A stretch of DNA of 38,630 nucleotides, from positions 1 through 38,630 of the forward strand of contig JAAWLO010000015.1 in assembly GCA_022797935.1 (NCBI GenBank), in the 5' to 3' direction. Every line of letters begins with the position of its first letter. The first letter of the stretch is position 1. This stretch comes from Oscillibacter sp. Its GTDB lineage: Bacteria > Bacillota > Clostridia > Oscillospirales > Oscillospiraceae. The notes under the pieces are model-generated. The model ran no database searches, had not been told where the DNA came from, and saw only the letters and a list, made by a program, of their open reading frames with translations. Below, piece by piece: positions 8,301 to 16,496 of the stretch. A program made the position numbers and the translations under genes.

Positions 8301-8418
8301 TGTCCACGGCGGTGAGATCGTCGCCCAAAGCGGGGGAGGCCAGGGCGGGAACCGCCAAGGCGCAGAGCAGCGCCAGGGACAGGCCGAGGGACAACGCGCG
8401 GTGAAAGAGCTGTTTCAT
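5365..8418 (-). CDS. SLH-anchored exoprotein with phosphodiester glycosidase (NAGPA-like) domain
   Basis: A 1017-residue secreted protein. Residues 1-28 are a signal peptide (hydrophobic core, AVPALA before the cleavage point). About 100-425 is a phosphodiester glycosidase domain (the NAGPA/DUF2233 family), seen in VVAGINGDFYNVNNGLPIG, FYTIDGR and CLDGGGSTTL; relatives remove GlcNAc or similar sugars from phosphodiesters. About 460-600 looks like bacterial Ig-type modules (FSWTVEGSIGAVDAAGLFT). About 605-745 is a beta-sandwich resembling a carbohydrate-binding module, followed by another Ig-like segment. Residues 837-1017 are three SLH repeats with ITRAQ, LTRAQ and ITRGQ, which bind secondary cell-wall polymer. 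The domain carries an inserted DELGNPLL tandem repeat near residue 175. It has its own sigma-A promoter. I infer action on cell-surface or capsular glycans; the substrate is unknown. Confidence 0.92.
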   Translation of the reverse strand: MKQLFHRALSLGLSLALLCALAVPALASPALGDDLTAVDTPLHQQTQLSTNVFWSTTYSDYRTENLITYTPNAAVTPMVTYGGVLTDRSTVSNTAQALEAQGYRVVAGINGDFYNVNNGLPIGIVVTQGRLRSSDGGYHAIGFRADGTAILGKPGVRVSAAYTAQDGTGQPRYDELGNPLLDELGNPLLDGTGQLLERGFTVTAVNKARTEAGIFLYTYDFNAAHTTGSTQPGVDVICTIPDGEGLTIGSTLTVQVEQVTEASAATALAPNQLVLSANAKAGEEVLASLRAIPAGTALSLTLTPADPSWNDVAYAVGSLYSLVENGAVASGLQNGAAPRTAIGQRYDGSLIFYTIDGRKSGHSIGATMTQVAQRLVELGCVTALCLDGGGSTTLSVTQPTAYAAKRVNTPSDGGERAVSNQVFLVATNQPSGQLSHFHVSAGHSYVLAGSSAAISAAAIDTNFIPMDSSYDLFASAGTIADNFLVTPLEGGDITVTAQGPDGQGGTTIVHAIANPDGVAIRNEQNTILTSLNVSPGASVQLHGSAAYHHLPLKADPAAFSWTVEGSIGAVDAAGLFTAGTPGKGRIIVSAGGQTASIEVTVSDMALENVEDFEGETSAFDGVLGENLEFRLDSATVQAGRGSGRLDYRLDQTGQAVWHFFTPLLVNDLYTQLNLWVYGDGSGNTLSFLTGDGQQTAGAALDFQGWKQISLEKPSSAIQGLVLSGSGSGTVYVDQLTASYNGILDTTPPVVTAQLNQDAWTVTGTVSDAVDGVLPAEAVSIRLSGVPAGEYDPAAGTFTVALPNPGENRPACRVTVTAKDSSGNLGRASVDIPAQGQSHRFTDVNGYWGADYADFLYDADITKGYEDGTFRPNQNITRAQFSVMLYRYLKLEEAKYADVELPFADLASIPDYALPAIRALYTEGIVNGSEGADGQTYFLPSNSLTRAQAAAMIGRTQDRGYALADLNFTDAGEIPGYAGYYIRALASQGVISGYSDGSFRPQANITRGQMAKILYNLM

Positions 8419-8463
8419 AGATTGCCTCCATTAGTGTAGCGCTTGGTCAGCAGAATAGCTTTC

Positions 8464-8492
8464 AGCATATCACAAAACCGCTGGAAAGTAAA
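8464..8492 (-). promoter_or_regulatory. Sigma-A-type promoter for the SLH protein
   Basis: On the minus strand TTTACT (8487-8492) and TATGCT (8464-8469) are separated by 17 bases, about 45 bases before the ATG at 8418. The match overlaps the region just past the stop of the DUF6506-like gene. Confidence 0.6.
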
Positions 8493-8517
8493 TGCCAAAG
8501 CGGAAACAATATTTTCC

Positions 8518-8826
8518 TCAGCCGTCCCCAGGACCTCCCTCCGGAAAAGCCGCCCGGTAAACCGCCTCCTGTTCCGGCAGGTGCGTGACAAATCCGATGG
8601 GAATCCGGTTTCCCGTGGCCTCGATGATTTTCCGGGCTCCCGCCTCGCCGAAGGCTCCGCAGAGCTCTATGCACTCCACGCCTTCCCGCTGCAGGCACCG
8701 TGCCGCCTCCACGGCCTCCTCCAGATTCGCAGCGCCGGCCAGCTGCGCCCAGTCCTGGTCATTGCAGATTTCCGCCTGGTCCACGGCGGCGTGAAATTGA
8801 CCCATAATCAGATACGCAAACCGCAC
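8518..8826 (-). CDS. DUF6506-like small protein, GTG start
   Basis: A 102-residue cytoplasmic protein. The GTG at 8826 is chosen as start because GGAGG lies 8 bases upstream and the resulting N-terminus, MRFAYLIMG, matches how this small family begins. Longer readings from ATG 8841 or TTG 8901 have no ribosome binding site. Features are an alternating alpha/beta pattern with EEAVEAARCLQREGVECIEL, CGAFGEAGARKIIEATG and IPIGFVTHLPEQ. I recall these as the signature of the DUF6506 family, whose biochemical role is not established. No signal or membrane segment is present. It sits upstream of, and in the same direction as, the SLH gene, but that gene has its own promoter. Confidence 0.75.
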   Translation of the reverse strand: MRFAYLIMGQFHAAVDQAEICNDQDWAQLAGAANLEEAVEAARCLQREGVECIELCGAFGEAGARKIIEATGNRIPIGFVTHLPEQEAVYRAAFPEGGPGDG

Positions 8827-8909
8827 AGCATCTTCCTCCATTCTTACCGGTATCTGGTTATTCTCGCCTCTCAGGATAACACAGTCCGTTCCTTCCGGCA
8901 AGGCGGCGC

Positions 8910-8938
8910 TTGCCTGCGGGGAAAAAATCTGCTATACT
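8910..8938 (+). promoter_or_regulatory. Sigma-A-type promoter for the helicase gene
   Basis: TTGCCT (8910-8915) and TATACT (8933-8938) have a 17-base spacer. The leader to ATG 8980 is about 35 bases and includes GAGAGGAGGA. Confidence 0.72.
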
Positions 8939-8979
8939 GCTTCTATCCATCCCGGCAGCGGAGAGAGGAGGAACCTGCC

Positions 8980-11121
8980 ATGCCGGACCTGCTGCAATCC
9001 CTCAACCCTGCCCAGCGGGAAGCCGTCACCACCACAGAGGGCTTTGTCCGCGTCATTGCCGGGGCGGGCTCCGGCAAGACCCGGGCCCTCTCCCATCGCT
9101 TCGCCTTCCTGGTAAACGACCTGGGCATTCTGCCGGGCAACATCCTCTGCGTCACCTTTACCAACAAGTCCGCCCAAGAGATGCGCCAGCGCATCCACGG
9201 CCTCACCGGCGACAATGACACCGGCTATATCAACACCTTCCACGGGTTCTGCGCCGCCATCCTCCAGGAGGACAGCTCCGCCGTTCAGTACCCCAAGCGC
9301 TTCCTGGTGCTGGACAACGGCGACATTGACGCTATGCTTCAGATGATTTACGAGGAACGGGGCCTCTCCCTGCGGGACATGACCTACGGCAAGGCGCGGG
9401 ACCTGATTGAAATCCGGAAGCTGGTGAAGCATCCGGACTACTACCAGGAGCTCATCTCCCTGAGCCTGGCAGACTTAAAGGACCAGTACGACGCCGCCCA
9501 GGAGACCGGCGACATCATCTTCTACGGCTACCTCTACCAGCAGAAGAAATGTTTCGGCCTGGACTACAACGACCTCATCCTTTTTTCCCTTCACATCTTC
9601 CGGACCTTCCCGGATATCCGTCTGAAGTGGCAGAAGCGCCTGGAATACATCATGATTGACGAGTTCCAGGACATCGACCAGCCCCAGTACCAGCTGATGG
9701 AAGTTCTCTGCGGATACCACAAAAATCTCTTTATTGTAGGGGACCCGGACCAGACGATTTACTCCTGGCGGGGCGCGGATGTCCGCTTTCTGCTGGACTT
9801 CGACCAGCGCTTTCCCGGCACGAAAACCATCTTTTTAACGGAGAACTACCGCTCCACCCCCCAGATTTTGGCGGCGGCCAACTCCCTCATCCGGAAAAAC
9901 GTCCACCGCATTCCCAAGGAACTCCGTCCCACCCTGCCGGACGGGGAACCGGTGCTCTGCCGCTACGCCGAAGACCCGGAGACAGAGGCCCAGTGGATTG
10001 CCGAACGGATTCAGGCCCTCCGCGAGGCCGGGGTTCCCTATCAAGATATCACCGTTCTCTACCGGGCGCACTATGTCACCCGCACCCTGGAGGATGCCTT
10101 TTTAAGGGAGAAGATTCCCTACACGATATACAGCGGCGTCCAGTTCTTCCAGCGGGCGGAGATCAAGGACGCGCTCAGCTATCTGCGGATGATCGCCTAT
10201 CAGGACGATCTGTCCTTCCTCCGGGTGGTCAACCAGCCCCGGCGGAACGTGGGCAAGCGCCGCATCGCCGCCCTGCAGGCCTACGCCGGGGCCCATCACT
10301 GCTCTCTCTTCCAGGCCCTGTGCGCCAATCTGGAGGAGGACCTGTTCAAGAGCTCCAAGGCCGCCCCGTTTGTCGCCCTCATCCGGCGCTTCTCCCAGGA
10401 GTACGCCCAGCGGACCGTCTCGGAGGTCCTGTCGGACATTCTGGACAAAAGCGGCTACGAAGCGGTTCTGCGTACAGAGGGCGACCAAGCGCGGCTGGAC
10501 AATCTGGCCGAGCTGAAACAGTCCGTTTACGAGTTCGAGGCCACCTGCGGCGAGGAAACCACCCTGGAACATTACCTGACCTACACGGCCCTTTTCACCG
10601 GCGCCGGGGAGGGGGAGCAGGAGCGGGTCCGCCTGATGACCATTCACGCCGCCAAGGGCCTGGAATTTCCCTACGTCTTCCTCTGCCAGATGAACGAGGG
10701 CGTCTTCCCCTCCCGCCGGACCCGGACTCTGGAAGCCATGGAGGAGGAACGGCGTCTGGCCTTCGTGGCCCTGACCCGGGCCAAGCAGGGGCTGTATCTG
10801 TCCCAGGCCTCCCAGCGGAGCCGTTCCCCCCTCTATCCCTCCCGCTTTCTGCTGGACATAGACCCGGACCTGCTGGTCTGCCTGCCTCCGCCCCCGGCAG
10901 GGGTCCTAGAGGCGGCCCGGCGGCACATCGCCGCCAGCGGACAGGCCCTTTCGCCGGAGGAGGAAGGCGTCCTCCCTGTGGGGCAGCGGGTGCGCCACGC
11001 CGTGTTCGGCCTGGGCACCGTAGTAGATGTGGACCGGGGCAAGCGGGCCCACGTCATCCGGTTCGACGGCATAGACACCCCCCGGTCCATCTCCTTTCGG
11101 GCCAGGCTGGAGCCCTGCTGA
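8980..11121 (+). CDS. pcrA: ATP-dependent DNA helicase, PcrA/UvrD family
   Basis: A superfamily 1A 3'-to-5' helicase of 713 residues, acting in nucleotide excision repair, plasmid replication and clearing proteins or RNA polymerase from DNA. Motifs in order are: NPAQREAV (Q motif), AGAGSGKTRAL (Walker A, about 25-35), MIDEFQDID (motif II), VGDPDQTIYSWRGAD (III), ENYRST (IV), MTIHAAKGLEFPYVF (V) and AFVALTRAK (VI). The last 50 residues (VGQRVRHAVFGLGTVVDV) are the Tudor-like tail that contacts RNA polymerase in PcrA. The start MPDLLQSLNPAQ follows GGAGGA; the open frame continues upstream through the promoter, so the longer reading is rejected. It stands where rpsB-tsf would normally precede pyrH. 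Confidence 0.93.
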   Translation: MPDLLQSLNPAQREAVTTTEGFVRVIAGAGSGKTRALSHRFAFLVNDLGILPGNILCVTFTNKSAQEMRQRIHGLTGDNDTGYINTFHGFCAAILQEDSSAVQYPKRFLVLDNGDIDAMLQMIYEERGLSLRDMTYGKARDLIEIRKLVKHPDYYQELISLSLADLKDQYDAAQETGDIIFYGYLYQQKKCFGLDYNDLILFSLHIFRTFPDIRLKWQKRLEYIMIDEFQDIDQPQYQLMEVLCGYHKNLFIVGDPDQTIYSWRGADVRFLLDFDQRFPGTKTIFLTENYRSTPQILAAANSLIRKNVHRIPKELRPTLPDGEPVLCRYAEDPETEAQWIAERIQALREAGVPYQDITVLYRAHYVTRTLEDAFLREKIPYTIYSGVQFFQRAEIKDALSYLRMIAYQDDLSFLRVVNQPRRNVGKRRIAALQAYAGAHHCSLFQALCANLEEDLFKSSKAAPFVALIRRFSQEYAQRTVSEVLSDILDKSGYEAVLRTEGDQARLDNLAELKQSVYEFEATCGEETTLEHYLTYTALFTGAGEGEQERVRLMTIHAAKGLEFPYVFLCQMNEGVFPSRRTRTLEAMEEERRLAFVALTRAKQGLYLSQASQRSRSPLYPSRFLLDIDPDLLVCLPPPPAGVLEAARRHIAASGQALSPEEEGVLPVGQRVRHAVFGLGTVVDVDRGKRAHVIRFDGIDTPRSISFRARLEPC

Positions 11122-11370
11122 GCCGCCGGAGTCCGGCTGGCGCGGGAAACGGTTCCGGCCGGATTGGGAAACCCGCAGGAACCGGTTCAGCCCTGCGTTC
11201 CGGTCCCTCCGCCCCGGCAGAGCGGGAAAAAACGACGCTTTCCCAGATGAAGAGCCCCCAAATTCAAGGGTATTGGGAAAATTCGGTCTACCCCCTATGC
11301 AAAAGCGGAAAAATGCGTTAGAATAGAAGCGCTGCAACATCTGCGAAACATGATAAAGGGAGGTTACGCT

Positions 11371-12087
11371 ATGGCAAAACCTGTGTACCGGCGGGTACTG
11401 CTGAAAATCAGCGGCGAAGCTCTGGCCGGCGAAAAGCATACCGGCCTGGATTTTGAGATGATCGGCCGTGTCTGCGACGTGGTGAAGGAGTGTCTGGACC
11501 TGGGCGTCCAGGTGGGCCTGGTCGTAGGCGGCGGCAACTTCTGGCGGGGTCTCAAGGACGGCGGGGACCGCATGGAACGGACCCGGGCGGACCACATGGG
11601 CATGCTGGCCACGGTGATGAACGGTCTGGCCGTGGCCGACGTGTGCGAGCAGAAAAACATCCCCGTCCGGGTGCAGACCGCCATTGAGATGCGCTCCATT
11701 GCCGAGCCCTACATCCGTTCCCGGGCCATCCGGCACCTGGAGAAAGGCCGTGTGGTCATCTTCGGCTGCGGCACCGGCAATCCCTATTTCTCCACCGACA
11801 CCGCCGCGGTCCTCCGTGCCGCGGAAATCGGCGCCGACGTCATCCTTCTTGCCAAAAATGTAGACGGCGTCTACAGTGCCGACCCCCTCAAGGACCCTCA
11901 CGCCGTAAAATACGACACCATCAGCTACAACGACGTTCTCTCCCAGCACCTCATGGTCATGGACTCCACCGCCACGTCCCTCTCCATGGACAACCACATT
12001 CCCGTTCTTCTCTTCGCCCTGAAGGACCCGCAGAACATTCTCCGGGCCCTCTGCGGCGAAAAGATCGGCACCATTGTAAAGGAATAA
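11371..12087 (+). CDS. pyrH: UMP kinase
   Basis: Hexameric UMP kinase of the amino-acid kinase fold, converting UMP to UDP with ATP. The 238-residue length is standard. Visible are LLKISGEAL (phosphate-binding lysine region), [41 protein letters not shown] and [11 protein letters not shown]. The start is the ATG with AAGGGAGG 7 bases upstream; an earlier ATG at 11350 lacks one. It is the first gene of the pyrH-frr-uppS-cdsA-dxr-rseP-ispG-polC run. A TAGAAT at 11319-11324 could be its -10, but no good -35 is visible. Confidence 0.97.
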   Translation: MAKPVYRRVLLKISGEALAGEKHTGLDFEMIGRVCDVVKECLDLGVQVGLVVGGGNFWRGLKDGGDRMERTRADHMGMLATVMNGLAVADVCEQKNIPVRVQTAIEMRSIAEPYIRSRAIRHLEKGRVVIFGCGTGNPYFSTDTAAVLRAAEIGADVILLAKNVDGVYSADPLKDPHAVKYDTISYNDVLSQHLMVMDSTATSLSMDNHIPVLLFALKDPQNILRALCGEKIGTIVKE

Positions 12088-12136
12088 CCCTCCCCCGAGG
12101 CAAGACGCCCGATATTTGGAAAGGAGTATCTCCACT

Positions 12137-12694
12137 ATGTTAAAGGACGAATACAAAGTATACGAGGACAAGATGCACAAGAGCATTGACTCCGTCGCCG
12201 CCGACTTTGCCTCCGTGCGGGCGGGCCGGGCCAACGCCTCCGTTCTGGACCGCATCCTGGTGGACTACTACGGCAGCCCCACCCCCATTCAGCAGATTGC
12301 CGCCATCTCCTCCCCCGACCCCCGGACCCTGCTCATCTCCCCTTGGGACGCCTCGGTTCTCAAGGCCATTGAGAAGGCCATTCAGAATTCGGACCTGGGC
12401 ATCAACCCCCAGAACGATGGCAAGGCCCTGCGTCTGGCCTTTCCCCAGCTGACGGAGGAGCGCCGCAAGGAACTGGTAAAGCAGATCCGCAAATACGCCG
12501 AGAACGGCAAGGTGGCCGTGCGGAACATCCGCCGGGACGCCATGGACAACTTCAAAAAGCAGGAAAAGAAGTCCGAGATCACCGAGGACGAGCTGAAGCA
12601 GGTGGAGAAGGATTTCCAGAAGCTCACCGACGAGAGCTGCAAAAAGCTGGACGAGCTGCTGGCGAAAAAAGAGAAGGAATTGATGGCGGTTTGA
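12137..12694 (+). CDS. frr: Ribosome recycling factor
   Basis: RRF of 185 residues, the standard length. It splits post-termination ribosomes together with EF-G. Conserved segments are FASVRAGRANASVLDRILV, YYGSPTPIQQIA, RTLLISPWD, LGINPQNDGKALRLAFPQLT and ERRKELVKQIRKYAE. The start MLKDEYKVYEDKM follows GGAAAGGAG with a 10-base spacer. It lies 49 bases after pyrH, and its stop shares a base with the uppS start (TGATG), so the two are translationally coupled. Confidence 0.97.
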   Translation: MLKDEYKVYEDKMHKSIDSVAADFASVRAGRANASVLDRILVDYYGSPTPIQQIAAISSPDPRTLLISPWDASVLKAIEKAIQNSDLGINPQNDGKALRLAFPQLTEERRKELVKQIRKYAENGKVAVRNIRRDAMDNFKKQEKKSEITEDELKQVEKDFQKLTDESCKKLDELLAKKEKELMAV

Positions 12695-13431
12695 TGACAG
12701 GTACAGGAAACCAGGCGGGGCGGCTTCTGCCGCCTCGCCACATTGCCATTATTATGGACGGCAATGGCCGCTGGGCCGCGAAGCGGGGCCTTCCCCGGAC
12801 GGCGGGCCACAAGGCCGGCGCGGAGAACTTCCGGAAAATCGCCACCTACTGCAAGAACATCGGCGTGAAATACCTGACGGTTTACGCCTTCTCCACGGAA
12901 AACTGGAAGCGTTCCGAAACCGAAGTGGCCGCCATCATGGCCCTGCTGAAGCGCTATCTGCTGGAGGCGGTGGACACCATGGAGCGGGACCACATCCGGC
13001 TTCACTTTTTCGGGGACATGACGCCGGTTTCCCCGGAGCTGCAGGCTCTGGCCCGGGAGACGGACGAAATCACCGAGCACCTCTCTCCGGACGACTTCCA
13101 GGCCAACGTCTGCCTGAACTACGGGGGGCGGGACGAAATCGTCCGGGCCGCGCGGCAGTTCGCGGAGGACTGCGCCGCCGGGAAGCGGAGGCCCGGAGAG
13201 CTGGACGAGGCGGTCTTTTCCAGTTATCTGGATTCCGCCGGGATTCCGGACCCGGAGCTGATTATCCGCCCCAGCGGGGAGCTGCGGCTTTCCAACTTCC
13301 TTCTGTGGCAGAGCGCCTATGCGGAGTTTTACTACACGGACACCCTCTGGCCAGACTTCGGCGAGGCGGAGCTGGACAAGGCCATCGCGGCTTATCATTC
13401 GAGAGACCGCCGTTTTGGCGGCGTGAAGTAA
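12694..13431 (+). CDS. uppS: Isoprenyl transferase (undecaprenyl diphosphate synthase)
   Basis: A cis-prenyltransferase of 245 residues that extends farnesyl diphosphate with isopentenyl diphosphate to make the C55 carrier lipid for cell-wall synthesis. It shows HIAIIMDGNGRWAAKRGLPR (catalytic Asp and diphosphate site), GHKAGAEN, YAFSTENWKR, VCLNYGGRDEIV, ELIIRPSGELRLSNFLLWQ and the terminal YSRDRRFGG-like end. The ATG at 12694 overlaps the frr stop by one base; the TTG just before it is not needed. Confidence 0.96.
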   Translation: MTGTGNQAGRLLPPRHIAIIMDGNGRWAAKRGLPRTAGHKAGAENFRKIATYCKNIGVKYLTVYAFSTENWKRSETEVAAIMALLKRYLLEAVDTMERDHIRLHFFGDMTPVSPELQALARETDEITEHLSPDDFQANVCLNYGGRDEIVRAARQFAEDCAAGKRRPGELDEAVFSSYLDSAGIPDPELIIRPSGELRLSNFLLWQSAYAEFYYTDTLWPDFGEAELDKAIAAYHSRDRRFGGVK

Positions 13432-13442
13432 CAGGAGGTCCC

Positions 13443-14243
13443 ATGAAATCGAGAGTTTTGGTGGCTGCCGTGGGCGTGCCGGCGCTGCTGTATGTGGTGC
13501 TGGCCGCACCCCCTATGGCGATGAGCTTGGCCCTGGTGATTCTGGCAAGCATCGGCGGCGTGGAACTACAGCAGTGCGTCAGCGGAAAAGACCGGAGAGA
13601 CCTGGCGGTTATGAGCGGCGTCTGCGCGGGTTTGACGGTGACCTGGTATTTCGGTATGCCGGATATGGCGGAAGGGTTCTTTTTGCTGGCGCTGCTGGTT
13701 TTCTTCGGTTATGCCATCCAAAAGGGCGGCCAAGTGAAGTTCCATCAGATTATGGCAGGGCTGTTTGGAAGCATCGCCATCGGCTACTCGTTTTCCGCCT
13801 TCCTCCGTCTGAACGCCTCCGGCGTGGGCCGCGCGTATCTCCTGCTGCCCTTCATCCTCAGCTTCGCCTGCGATACCTTCGCCTTTTTCGCCGGGCTGAC
13901 GCTGGGCAAGCACAAGCTGGCGCCCAAGGTCAGCCCCAAAAAGACCATTGAGGGCTCGGTCGGAGGCTTGGCGGGAAACGTACTCTGCGGTCTTCTGTTT
14001 GTCTGGGTGATGGAGCGCTTTTCCGGCGGCTCCGCCATCGGGTACGGACCCATGGCGGTCCTGGCCCTGGCCTGCGGCGCAGTAGCCCAGATTGGGGACC
14101 TCAGCTTCTCCCTCATCAAACGGGAATTTGGAATCAAGGACTACGGGCGTCTCTTCCTGGCCCACGGCGGCGTGCTGGACCGCTTTGACAGCGTGCTGTT
14201 TGTGGCCCCGGTAATGGAGATTATTTTCAGCTTACTGCCATAG
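13443..14243 (+). CDS. cdsA: Phosphatidate cytidylyltransferase
   Basis: A membrane enzyme that makes CDP-diacylglycerol from phosphatidate and CTP, the entry point to phospholipid synthesis. The 266 residues contain several hydrophobic helices spread along the length. The family signature lies in the C-terminal third: SPKKTIEGSVGG and SLIKREFGIKDYG, then HGGVLDRFDS. The PGHGG form common in the family is changed to LAHGG here, keeping the HGGxxDR core. The start MKSRVLVAAVG follows ACAGGAGG, 11 bases after the uppS stop. Confidence 0.94.
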   Translation: MKSRVLVAAVGVPALLYVVLAAPPMAMSLALVILASIGGVELQQCVSGKDRRDLAVMSGVCAGLTVTWYFGMPDMAEGFFLLALLVFFGYAIQKGGQVKFHQIMAGLFGSIAIGYSFSAFLRLNASGVGRAYLLLPFILSFACDTFAFFAGLTLGKHKLAPKVSPKKTIEGSVGGLAGNVLCGLLFVWVMERFSGGSAIGYGPMAVLALACGAVAQIGDLSFSLIKREFGIKDYGRLFLAHGGVLDRFDSVLFVAPVMEIIFSLLP

Positions 14244-14258
14244 AATAGAGAGGGAGAC

Positions 14259-15422
14259 ATGACGAAGACAATCGCAATTTTAGGCTCCACCGGCTCCATT
14301 GGCCGGCAGACCCTGGAGGTGGCGGAACAGCTGGGACTGCAGGTGGCGGCCCTCACTGCCCACGGCAGCATCTCTCTGGCGGAGGAGCAGGTTCGGAAAT
14401 TCCGCCCCCGTCTGGCAGTTATGGTGGAGGAGACCGCCGCCCGGGACCTGGCCGTCCGTCTGGCGGACCTGGACGTCAAAATACTGGGTGGCGCCGCCGC
14501 CCTGGAGGAGGCCGCCGCCCTGCCGGAGGCGGACACGGTGGTCACCGCCGTGGTGGGCATGGCGGGTCTGAAGCCCACCCTGGCCGCCATCCGGGAAAAA
14601 AAGCGCATTGCCCTGGCCAACAAAGAGACCCTGGTCTGCGCCGGGGAGCTGGTCATGGACGCGGCGGAACGGCATGGGGCGGAGATCATTCCGGTGGACT
14701 CGGAGCATTCCGCCATTTTTCAGTGTGTCCAGGGCTGCGGAGACCGGCGGGAACTGAAGCGCCTGCTGCTGACCTGCTCCGGCGGTCCCTTCTACGGCAG
14801 AAGCTGGGAGGAGACGGCCTCCATCACCCCCGCCGACGCCCTGCGCCACCCCAACTGGCGCATGGGGCCGAAAATCACCGTGGACTGCGCCACGCTGATG
14901 AACAAGGGCCTGGAAATCATTGAGGCCATGCGGCTCTACCGTCTGCCCCTGGAGCAGGTGCGGCCGGTGATACACCGCCAGAGCATCGTCCACTCCCTGG
15001 TGGAGTTCCAGGACGGGGCCCTGCTGGCCCAGCTGGGCACGCCGGATATGCGCCTGCCTATCCGCTACGCCCTGACCTATCCCTGCCGGGCGGAAAATCC
15101 GGCGGAGCCCCTGGACCTTCTCCGCTGTCCTCCCCTCACCTTTGCCGAGCCGGACCGGGACGCCTTTCCCTGCCTGCGGCTGGCAGAGGAGGCCGCGAAG
15201 CGGGGGGGCGCCGCCTGCACCGTACTGAATGCCGCCAACGAGGAGGCCGTCCGCCTCTTCCTGGCGGAGCGCGTAGGCTTTCAGGATATCTATCGCCGGA
15301 CGGCCCAGGCCCTGGCGGAATCGCCCGCCCCGGCGTCCCCCAGTCTGGAGGACATTTTGGAGGCGGACCGCGCGGCCCGGCAGTTCGTCCGGCAATCATC
15401 CCAAGAAGGAGCGGTTCCATGA
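14259..15422 (+). CDS. dxr: 1-deoxy-D-xylulose 5-phosphate reductoisomerase
   Basis: The second enzyme of the MEP isoprenoid pathway, an NADPH- and metal-dependent reductoisomerase forming MEP. The 387 residues include the NADPH site ILGSTGSIGRQTLEV (about 6-20), ANKETLVCAGELV, the metal/substrate motifs VDSEHSAIFQ, CSGGPF, MGPKITVDCATLMNKG and SIVHSLVEFQDGA. The start follows GAGAGGGAG. It overlaps the next gene by 4 bases (ATGA), showing coupling. Another MEP enzyme, IspG, is two genes downstream, and IspE lies elsewhere in this window at 34920. Confidence 0.97.
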   Translation: MTKTIAILGSTGSIGRQTLEVAEQLGLQVAALTAHGSISLAEEQVRKFRPRLAVMVEETAARDLAVRLADLDVKILGGAAALEEAAALPEADTVVTAVVGMAGLKPTLAAIREKKRIALANKETLVCAGELVMDAAERHGAEIIPVDSEHSAIFQCVQGCGDRRELKRLLLTCSGGPFYGRSWEETASITPADALRHPNWRMGPKITVDCATLMNKGLEIIEAMRLYRLPLEQVRPVIHRQSIVHSLVEFQDGALLAQLGTPDMRLPIRYALTYPCRAENPAEPLDLLRCPPLTFAEPDRDAFPCLRLAEEAAKRGGAACTVLNAANEEAVRLFLAERVGFQDIYRRTAQALAESPAPASPSLEDILEADRAARQFVRQSSQEGAVP

Positions 15423-16480
15423 GCATACTCTATATTCTGGCGGCAATTTTCATCTTCGGCTTCCTGGTTGCCATTCACGAGCTGGGGCACTTTCTGGCGG
15501 CCCGGCTGTGCGGCGTGGACGTGACGGAGTTTTCCATCGGCATGGGTCCCCAGGTGTGGCGGCGGGAAAGCGAGAAAACCGTCTACTCCCTCCGCCTGCT
15601 TCCCATCGGCGGCTTCTGCGCCCTGGAGGGAGAGGACGAGGACACCGGAAACCAGCGGGCTTTTGTCCGCCAGGGCTTCTGGAAGAAATTTGTCATCCTG
15701 GCCGCCGGAGCCTTTCTGAACTTCGTGGCCGGGGTGGTCATCATCCTGTTCCTCTTCGCCGGAGCAACCGGTTTTTATGTGGACCAGATCGCCGGTTTTG
15801 AAGAGGGCTTTCCTCTGGAGGGGGAAAACGGCCTGATGGTGGGGGACATCTTCTACAAGGTGGACGGCTGGCGGACCTATCTCCGGGGAGACGCGGCCCT
15901 GTTCCTCCAGTTCAACGACGGCCAGGGCATGGACCTGGAGGTCATACGGGACGGAGAGCACATTGTACTGGAGGACCTCCCCCTCTACCGGGGGACCTAT
16001 GGCGGCGTATCGGGCCGCTTCGGCCTGTCCGTGGGAGTCCAGACGGTTCCCGCCACCTTTGCCTCCCGCATACAGTACACCTGGTTCCAGGCCCTGGACT
16101 TTGTCCAGCAGGTGTGGTTCAGCCTCTACCAGCTGGTCACCGGCGGCGTAGGCGTGCAGGAGCTCAGCGGCCCGGTGGGAATCGTCTCCGCCTTCACCCA
16201 GGTAGGCGAGGCCTCGGAGACCGTGCGGCTGGCGGTGCGGAATATCGCCTACTTCGCCGCCCTGATTGCCGTCAATCTGGCGGTGATGAACCTGCTGCCC
16301 ATTCCCGCTCTGGACGGGGGACGGATCTTTCTGCTGCTGGTAGACGCGGTGGGCATGCTGCTGTTCAAGCGGACCTTGCCGGAGAAGTATCAGGCGGCGG
16401 TAAACACAGCCGGCTTCGTCCTGCTGATGGGCATTATGCTGGCGGTAACCTTCCAGGACGTCTGGAAGCTGTTTCAATGA
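15419..16480 (+). CDS. rseP: Site-2 protease, RseP/RasP family
   Basis: A membrane-embedded M50 zinc metalloprotease of 353 residues that cleaves transmembrane segments of anti-sigma factors, signal peptides and similar substrates. The first helix carries HELGHFLAARL (zinc histidines and catalytic Glu at about 20-24), followed by FSIGMGPQVWRR. A PDZ-like region occupies the middle (GLMVGDIFYKVDGW). The third ligand is in LLPIPALDGGRI near residue 300, and a final helix ends the protein. It sits between dxr and ispG as in many Firmicutes. Start overlaps dxr by 4 bases. Confidence 0.95.
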   Translation: MSILYILAAIFIFGFLVAIHELGHFLAARLCGVDVTEFSIGMGPQVWRRESEKTVYSLRLLPIGGFCALEGEDEDTGNQRAFVRQGFWKKFVILAAGAFLNFVAGVVIILFLFAGATGFYVDQIAGFEEGFPLEGENGLMVGDIFYKVDGWRTYLRGDAALFLQFNDGQGMDLEVIRDGEHIVLEDLPLYRGTYGGVSGRFGLSVGVQTVPATFASRIQYTWFQALDFVQQVWFSLYQLVTGGVGVQELSGPVGIVSAFTQVGEASETVRLAVRNIAYFAALIAVNLAVMNLLPIPALDGGRIFLLLVDAVGMLLFKRTLPEKYQAAVNTAGFVLLMGIMLAVTFQDVWKLFQ

Positions 16481-16496
16481 GAAAGGGGCGAAGGCC

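Noticed and set aside
5338-8439. A 1033-codon open frame on the plus strand opposite the SLH protein
   Set aside because: It is Gly/Arg/Gln-rich with no domain, and the minus strand has signal peptide, glycosidase and SLH motifs. High GC keeps the opposite frame open.
11122-11370. Terminator or leader RNA between pcrA and pyrH
   Set aside because: Several GC inverted repeats can be drawn, for example GGTTCC with GGAACC, but none has a T-run and no consistent structure is clear.
12382-13509. Long minus-strand frame opposite frr and uppS
   Set aside because: It overlaps two well-identified essential genes and shows no family motif.
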